A DNA stretch of 19,944 nucleotides from positions 1 through 19,944 of the forward strand of contig CAIWSO010000418.1 in assembly GCA_903915315.1 (NCBI GenBank), in the 5' to 3' direction. Positions within the stretch are counted from its first letter, which is position 1. Each line of letters starts with the position of its first letter. The DNA is from an uncultured Spartobacteria bacterium. Its GTDB lineage: Bacteria; Verrucomicrobiota; Verrucomicrobiia; Chthoniobacterales; Terrimicrobiaceae. Below the pieces are notes generated by a model. That model did not search any database. It was not told the DNA's origin and was given only the letters and a program-made list of their open reading frames with translations. The position numbers and the translations under genes are program-made. Shown piece after piece: positions 15,385 to 19,944 of this stretch.

Positions 15385-18156
15385 TTATCCGGTTGTTCGC
15401 AATCCGCTCGCGATCGCGTTGATGCTCAGAAGCACTTGGGGTAGCAACTTGTCCTTTTGCAGCGTCGTGGTTGCTCCAGATGAGCGCCATTTCGAAAGGA
15501 GTTCGACTTGGTGGATGTGGAGTGAGCGCAGTCCGGCATCGCGGAGGGCGAGGGTCTTGAGCATTCGCGGACGTCGGACCTCTAGGCTGCCACCGAAGAC
15601 TTCCGCCATCATTGATCGCGTTGCATCAAATTCGTTGAGAATAATGGCGAGGATCGTGTCCCTCACTTTTGGATCGGTGACCAGGCTGGCGTAGAGAGAC
15701 ATGATATCCCGATCCGCGCTGGCGAGGTTCGTTTCCACGTTGGTAAGAACATAATAGAGGAAGGGAGATTTTTTGAGCCCTTTGGAGAGGCTTTGGAAGA
15801 GGGTCGGTCGATTGGTTGAAAGTTCGCGAAGCGCGCTGCCCACACCGAACCAGCCCGGAAGGTAATGGCGGCTTTGATTCCAACTGAAGACCCAAGGAAT
15901 GGCGCGTAGATCGGCTAGAGTGCGCTGACCGGTTCGCCGTGAGGGTCGCGAACCGATACGGCTCGTCTCAAGGGCATCAATCGGCGTAGCCTCTGAAAAA
16001 TAGGCCATGAAGTGGGGGTGCTGGATGAGTGAGGTGTAGGCTTTGCGGCTAGCCGAGGAAAGAAATTCGCAGGTCGGCAGGAAGTCGGCGTTAGCGGGGC
16101 TCTGAGATTGTTGAATGGAAACAGCGGCGACACCGGCCTGCAATAATTCGAGGTTGTGGACCGCCGAGGCGATGTTGCCGTATTTTTGGAAGATGGTTTC
16201 ACCTTGTTCGGTGACACGAAGATCTCCGCGAACCGAGCCACGCGGAAGGGCATCCAAAAAGCGATGTGTGGGGCCTGCGCCGCGGCTGATCGTGCCTCCG
16301 CGTCCGTGAAAAAAACGGATTTTGCTCCCAGCTTCATAGCCTGCCAGTGCGAGAGCTTCTTGAGATTGGTGGAGGGCCCACTGACTTGCGAAAATGCCAC
16401 AGTCTTTGTTGCTGTCGCTATATCCGATCATGACCTGCTGGATCGGCAAGTTGCGTTGGGGCGACGGGATTCGTGTCACTCCACGGAGTTGGAAGTCGAG
16501 ACTGCGTTTGGTGACTGGGTGGGCAAGAAAATCCCGAACGATGGAGGGTCCGTTTTCGAGGTCGTCGAGGGTTTCAAAAAGCGGAACGACGGGTACCTCG
16601 CATACAAGCCCCTCCGTGGACCAGTGGGCCAAACCGACTTCGCGTGCGAGCAGATAAACGCAAAGAAGATCGGAGAGCCGCTTCGTCATACTCACGATCA
16701 GAGATCCAATGCCGTCGTGGCCGTATTTTTGAATGTGCCGGCGGAGGACTCCATAGCAGGCGAGAACAGCATCAGCCTCGTGTCCCGCCGTGGCATCGGC
16801 TCCAATAAAAGGACGCGGTGAGCGAAGTTCCTTCTCCAGAAAAGCAATGCGGCGTTCTTCATCCCACTTTGAGAATGGACTGTCATCGATGCCGCTGGCC
16901 TTGAGAAGTTGATCGATTGCAAGATCGTGAAATTGGCTATTCTGGCGGATATCGAGTGAGGCGAGGTGAAATCCGAAGGCATCCAACGTGCGCCGCACGG
17001 GTGAGACGGCCGTGTCGGCTAAGCGACCTGCTCCGCTTTCATGCAAAGAGTCGGAGAGAACGGCGAGATGGGCCTCGAGTTCGTAGGGATGGCGGTATTG
17101 GATCCCACCACCTTCGACAAGTTTCGCCTCTTCGACTTCGCCCGTGGTGACAGGGAGTTTGCCTTGAACGAACAGCACAAACTGACGCCAAGGTTCGTCC
17201 GAGTAGCTGAGCTTGAGGCTCTCCGCAAGAGATGGGTTTTCTTCGGAGAACTTAGTGAGCAGAGACTGGAGTGAGGCCGGAAAATCCTGAAAGTTGCTTG
17301 AGAGGGGAAGCTTAGTTGAGAGGTCTTCCAATTGCCGGTAGAGAACAACGAGAGCGTTCAAGCGGAGTTCTCTCAGGCTGGATTGCGTGACGGAGGCGGT
17401 GACGAGCGGATGACCGTCGCGGTCGCCGCCGACCCATGTGCCTAAACGAATTTTCGGACGAGTGAGTGGGTCCGCGAGAAGACGCGCATCAAAGCCAACG
17501 GATTTCCAAGATTGAATCAACCTCTGGTCGAGTCGTGCGAGGGCGAGAGGAAAGACCTCGCGGAGATAACAAATAACGCCTCGGCGCTCGGTGGCCACAT
17601 CGGGTTTTTCCAAGAGGATTTCGCCGGTGCGCCAGAGTCGCTCGAGCACGACCTTGATTTGATCGCGGAGGTCGTCTCTTTGAGCGGGGGTGAGTTGATT
17701 TGCCTCTCGAGCGGTGAGGAGGCTGTGAATCGCACGATGTTGCTCCAGCACGGCCGCGCGTTTCGCCTCGGTGGGGTGAGCGGTGAGAACAGGCTCAATG
17801 CGGATCGTGAGAAGAGCGGCGGCAATCTCTTCGGGTGACATGCCGGAATCGGCGAGGGCACGCAATTGGTTCGGCCAAAGACCAGGCTCGGATTCGCAGC
17901 CTTTCTCGATTTCGCGCGCGCGGCGTGTTTGGAACGCCGCATTTTCCTCGACCATATTCAGGAGTTGGAATGCAATCGAGGTCGCTTGCTCAAACCCCTC
18001 TGAACATCCAGCCATGGTTCCAACCCAAGGCAAGCGCTTGGCCACTTCGTCCTCGCCGAGTTCGTGTAAAACCTCTTGGAGACATCCCATAAGAAAATCC
18101 AAATCCGCAGAGATTTTCTCAAAGCCCGATGCAATATATTCAGCCGTTGTATTCAC
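15385..18156 (-). CDS. ppc: Phosphoenolpyruvate carboxylase
   Basis: A 923-residue enzyme that carboxylates PEP with bicarbonate to oxaloacetate, refilling the TCA cycle. The catalytic blocks are present: VLTAHPTE at 123-130 (H127), GTWVGGDRDGHP at 239-250, LDIRQNS at 401-407, MIGYSDSNKD at 576-585, the glycine loop FHGRGGTISRG at 616-626 (H617, R619, R625) and SRIGSRPSRR with LRAIPWVFSWNQSR around 732-763. Compared with the E. coli enzyme, two of the four aspartate-inhibitor ligands differ: K773 is S813 here and N881 is T921 (the end reads LRTTG instead of RNTG), while R587 (R625) and R832 (R872) remain. The start is a GTG at 18156; no earlier in-frame start exists, and the next ATG would cut into the conserved N-terminal helix. 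Confidence 0.95.
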   Translation of the reverse strand: MNTTAEYIASGFEKISADLDFLMGCLQEVLHELGEDEVAKRLPWVGTMAGCSEGFEQATSIAFQLLNMVEENAAFQTRRAREIEKGCESEPGLWPNQLRALADSGMSPEEIAAALLTIRIEPVLTAHPTEAKRAAVLEQHRAIHSLLTAREANQLTPAQRDDLRDQIKVVLERLWRTGEILLEKPDVATERRGVICYLREVFPLALARLDQRLIQSWKSVGFDARLLADPLTRPKIRLGTWVGGDRDGHPLVTASVTQSSLRELRLNALVVLYRQLEDLSTKLPLSSNFQDFPASLQSLLTKFSEENPSLAESLKLSYSDEPWRQFVLFVQGKLPVTTGEVEEAKLVEGGGIQYRHPYELEAHLAVLSDSLHESGAGRLADTAVSPVRRTLDAFGFHLASLDIRQNSQFHDLAIDQLLKASGIDDSPFSKWDEERRIAFLEKELRSPRPFIGADATAGHEADAVLACYGVLRRHIQKYGHDGIGSLIVSMTKRLSDLLCVYLLAREVGLAHWSTEGLVCEVPVVPLFETLDDLENGPSIVRDFLAHPVTKRSLDFQLRGVTRIPSPQRNLPIQQVMIGYSDSNKDCGIFASQWALHQSQEALALAGYEAGSKIRFFHGRGGTISRGAGPTHRFLDALPRGSVRGDLRVTEQGETIFQKYGNIASAVHNLELLQAGVAAVSIQQSQSPANADFLPTCEFLSSASRKAYTSLIQHPHFMAYFSEATPIDALETSRIGSRPSRRTGQRTLADLRAIPWVFSWNQSRHYLPGWFGVGSALRELSTNRPTLFQSLSKGLKKSPFLYYVLTNVETNLASADRDIMSLYASLVTDPKVRDTILAIILNEFDATRSMMAEVFGGSLEVRRPRMLKTLALRDAGLRSLHIHQVELLSKWRSSGATTTLQKDKLLPQVLLSINAIASGLRTTG

Positions 18157-18357
18157 CCTAGTTGCGGACTCTTGCGGGTTTTGCGGAAAATTTCAACGCC
18201 CGAGGTTGTTTTTTGCGCAAATATTCTCAGGAAGAGTAAACAAGGTGAAGGAATGGTCGGAGCGTAGGCATGGGTAGCCGATAAGGAGACGCTGAAGGAA
18301 ACTCGAACCTATTTGCGGAGACAGGATGGTCGGCGTGGAAGTGAAACTCTGGGCAGG
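18157..18357. other. 201-base gap between autokinase and ppc
   Basis: I see no gene, tRNA or clear terminator here. On the minus strand it should carry the end of the autokinase transcript and the ppc promoter. A perfect 10-base palindrome TTTGCGCAAA lies at 18212-18221, about 56 bases before the ppc GTG, within an A/T-rich patch, and could be an operator, though a palindrome this short may be chance. No convincing -35/-10 pair was found. Confidence 0.35.
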
Positions 18358-19944
18358 TCACTCTCCATACACGCCCTTGGCACCGTAGGAGCCGTAGTAT
18401 TTGCCCGAGTAGTAATAGGCGTAGTAGCCCCCGCGGCCGCTTGGAAGGAAGTTGAGAATCAGCCCGGCTGGGGTGGTTTTGGTTTCCTCCAAAGATTTGA
18501 TGGCTCGCATCACCATTTTCTTTGGTGTGGTGAACGCCCGAACAACCAGCGTGCAGAGATCAATGTGGGGAGCAATGAGAAGGGTATCACTCACAGCCAG
18601 CAATGGAGCGGAGTCAACGACGACACGGTCATATTTTGAAAGGGCTTCCTTGAGGACGCGATCGATATTCTCGTAAGTGAGCAACTCGGAGGGATTCGGC
18701 GCGCGGCCACCCGCCGTCATGATCTGCAAGTTATCGATGTGTGTGGGAACGATGGCATTTTTCATCGCGCAAGTCCGCATGAGCACCTCGGAGAGGCCCG
18801 GCTTTCGGTTCTCACCGAAAAACACGATGGACCCACCCGGCTTGCGAAGATCCGCATCGATGAAGAGGGTGTTGAATCCCTGTTGCGCGAGGGTTACTGC
18901 AAAGTTCGAACTGCAAAAGGTTTTGCCTTCACTAGGCATGGAGCTCGTGAACAGAAAGGTGCGCGCATCTTCATTGATGCGGTGAAGCGTCAATGAAGCT
19001 CGAAGAGATCGGAAGGACTCGGCTACAATGCCGGAGCGTTCTTCGTTGGTAACAAGGACGCTGGCTCTAGCATTCAGACTGAGTTTGGGAATGGCTGCGA
19101 TGACGCCAACGCCGGTGACGCTTTCGACTTGGTCGACGGTTTTCATGCTTGTGTCCATGAAGAACATGAGCAATGCGAGTCCAACGCCGATGGCGGCGCC
19201 GCCCAGCAGCGATTGGATCCACTTTTTCGTCGCACTTGGGCGGATCGGGCCTGCCCCGACAGCTGTTTCATGAATGCGGACGGGAGATTCCGTGAGCTGC
19301 TTGGAGACATCGACTTCCTTGAGGCGCGAGATAACGGAGTTGTAGAGAGCTTGGTCCGTCTCCTGCTCGCGTTTGATATCATTATACTCGATGGACTTGT
19401 GGGTCACTTCAAGAAGTCGCTTCTCGGCGGCTTCTCGGGCCGTCTTCATTTCGGTCGACTGAACTTCCAAGCGATTGCGGGAGTTGGCCAAGAGGGTGAC
19501 GGCATCTTTGAGAACTCTCTTCAGGTCGGCCTTCGTGAGATCGATTTGGGTTTTGATGGCGACATAGGTGGGGTGCTTGGACCGGTAGCGTTGGGCAACG
19601 ATGGTCAAATCCCTTTGCCTCGCATTCAACGATTCGGAATATTGTGCGACCTTCGGTTCCGCTGACACGCTGGGCAAAGTGAGAAGCTCCTCCAAATCGC
19701 CGGTATTGGCTCGAATAACGGCCAAGTCGCTATCGATTTGTTCTATGCGGCGCTGAATGAGGCCTTGGTTATTTGAAATCTCACCCACTTGGCTTTGTGC
19801 CGAAGAGAGCATGGTCTCGATGGATGCGGCGCGTTCCCTCTCGCGGAAACTCTGCATGGCTTCCTCGGAAACGCGCAATTTTTTACGGAGGCGGTCGGCT
19901 TCCTCAACCAAGAATTGTGTTGCGGACTTGGCCGCATCCGAGCG
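18358..19944 (-). CDS. Wzc/CapB-type tyrosine autokinase (partial)
   Basis: The C-terminal 529 codons of a polysaccharide-biosynthesis tyrosine autokinase; the frame stays open to the right edge, so the N-terminus (first membrane helix and Wzz domain) is outside the window. From the visible start there is a coiled-coil region of about 230 residues, then the GNVR-like segment before the second membrane helix (IQSLLGGAAIGVGLALLMFF), then a cytoplasmic BY-kinase domain. This has Walker A PSEGKT, Walker A' FIDADLRKP and Walker B VVVDSAPLL. The C-terminus is a tyrosine-rich tail with nine tyrosines in about 23 residues, the usual autophosphorylation cluster. Such proteins control polymer length and export of capsule or exopolysaccharide. 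A TTG start near 19911 would be artificial, as the sequence before it (RSDAAKSATQF) fits the family. Confidence 0.93.
   Translation of the reverse strand, partial: RSDAAKSATQFLVEEADRLRKKLRVSEEAMQSFRERERAASIETMLSSAQSQVGEISNNQGLIQRRIEQIDSDLAVIRANTGDLEELLTLPSVSAEPKVAQYSESLNARQRDLTIVAQRYRSKHPTYVAIKTQIDLTKADLKRVLKDAVTLLANSRNRLEVQSTEMKTAREAAEKRLLEVTHKSIEYNDIKREQETDQALYNSVISRLKEVDVSKQLTESPVRIHETAVGAGPIRPSATKKWIQSLLGGAAIGVGLALLMFFMDTSMKTVDQVESVTGVGVIAAIPKLSLNARASVLVTNEERSGIVAESFRSLRASLTLHRINEDARTFLFTSSMPSEGKTFCSSNFAVTLAQQGFNTLFIDADLRKPGGSIVFFGENRKPGLSEVLMRTCAMKNAIVPTHIDNLQIMTAGGRAPNPSELLTYENIDRVLKEALSKYDRVVVDSAPLLAVSDTLLIAPHIDLCTLVVRAFTTPKKMVMRAIKSLEETKTTPAGLILNFLPSGRGGYYAYYYSGKYYGSYGAKGVYGE

Noticed and set aside
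18157..18357. Possible tRNA or small RNA between autokinase and ppc
   Set aside because: I could not fold a cloverleaf or find a T-loop (GGTTCGAATC-like) arm with matching stems; a GTTCGAG on the minus strand lacks a supporting stem.
1..19944. Defence island, prophage, transposon, CRISPR or integrative element
   Set aside because: No transposase, integrase, repeat array or att-like repeats are present; all long coding frames belong to conserved housekeeping or operon-linked genes.

Overview
This is chromosomal DNA of roughly 55% G+C, densely packed with housekeeping genes. I see no phage, transposon, CRISPR, tRNA or rRNA signal. The gene content, the style of the proteins and the rarity of good Shine-Dalgarno sites suggest a free-living aerobic bacterium, most likely Verrucomicrobiota (Opitutae/Spartobacteria-like). 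That placement is inference from protein character, not from a marker gene search.

Left part (52-6273, all on the minus strand, transcribed right to left): an aa3-type cytochrome c oxidase operon. The order is ctaD (subunit I), ctaA (heme A synthase), ctaB (heme O synthase), an unlisted 41-residue one-helix membrane protein, subunit III, a Sco copper chaperone, an 81-residue CxxC membrane protein, a DUF420 membrane protein and a DUF6572-like protein with a cysteine-rich tail. Most neighbours overlap by 4-8 bases, so this is a tightly coupled unit that makes a catalytic subunit, its hemes and its copper-insertion factors. Subunit II (CuA subunit, coxB/ctaC) is conspicuously missing from the window.

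Middle: an M20 dipeptidase (6421-7758, minus) lies behind ctaD and is divergent from smc (7874-11692, plus). smc overlaps a 78-residue helical protein by 4 bases, and is followed by a cyclic-nucleotide-binding/FHA fusion protein (11963-12820). These three plus-strand genes look like one transcription unit and end tail to tail against the next block, with only 15 bases between the stops.

Right part (12836-19944, all minus, read right to left): a Wzc/CapB-type tyrosine autokinase that runs off the right edge, then phosphoenolpyruvate carboxylase, cysteine synthase, a membrane-anchored TPR protein and a secreted YkuD-type L,D-transpeptidase. The last three are closely spaced (69, 1 and 28 bases, counting the gap from ppc) and are probably co-transcribed.

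Nothing here is an obvious new multi-gene defence or mobile system. The best leads are a PEP carboxylase in which two of the four aspartate-inhibitor ligands known from E. coli are replaced, the small uncharacterised proteins embedded in the oxidase operon, and a small protein translationally coupled to SMC.
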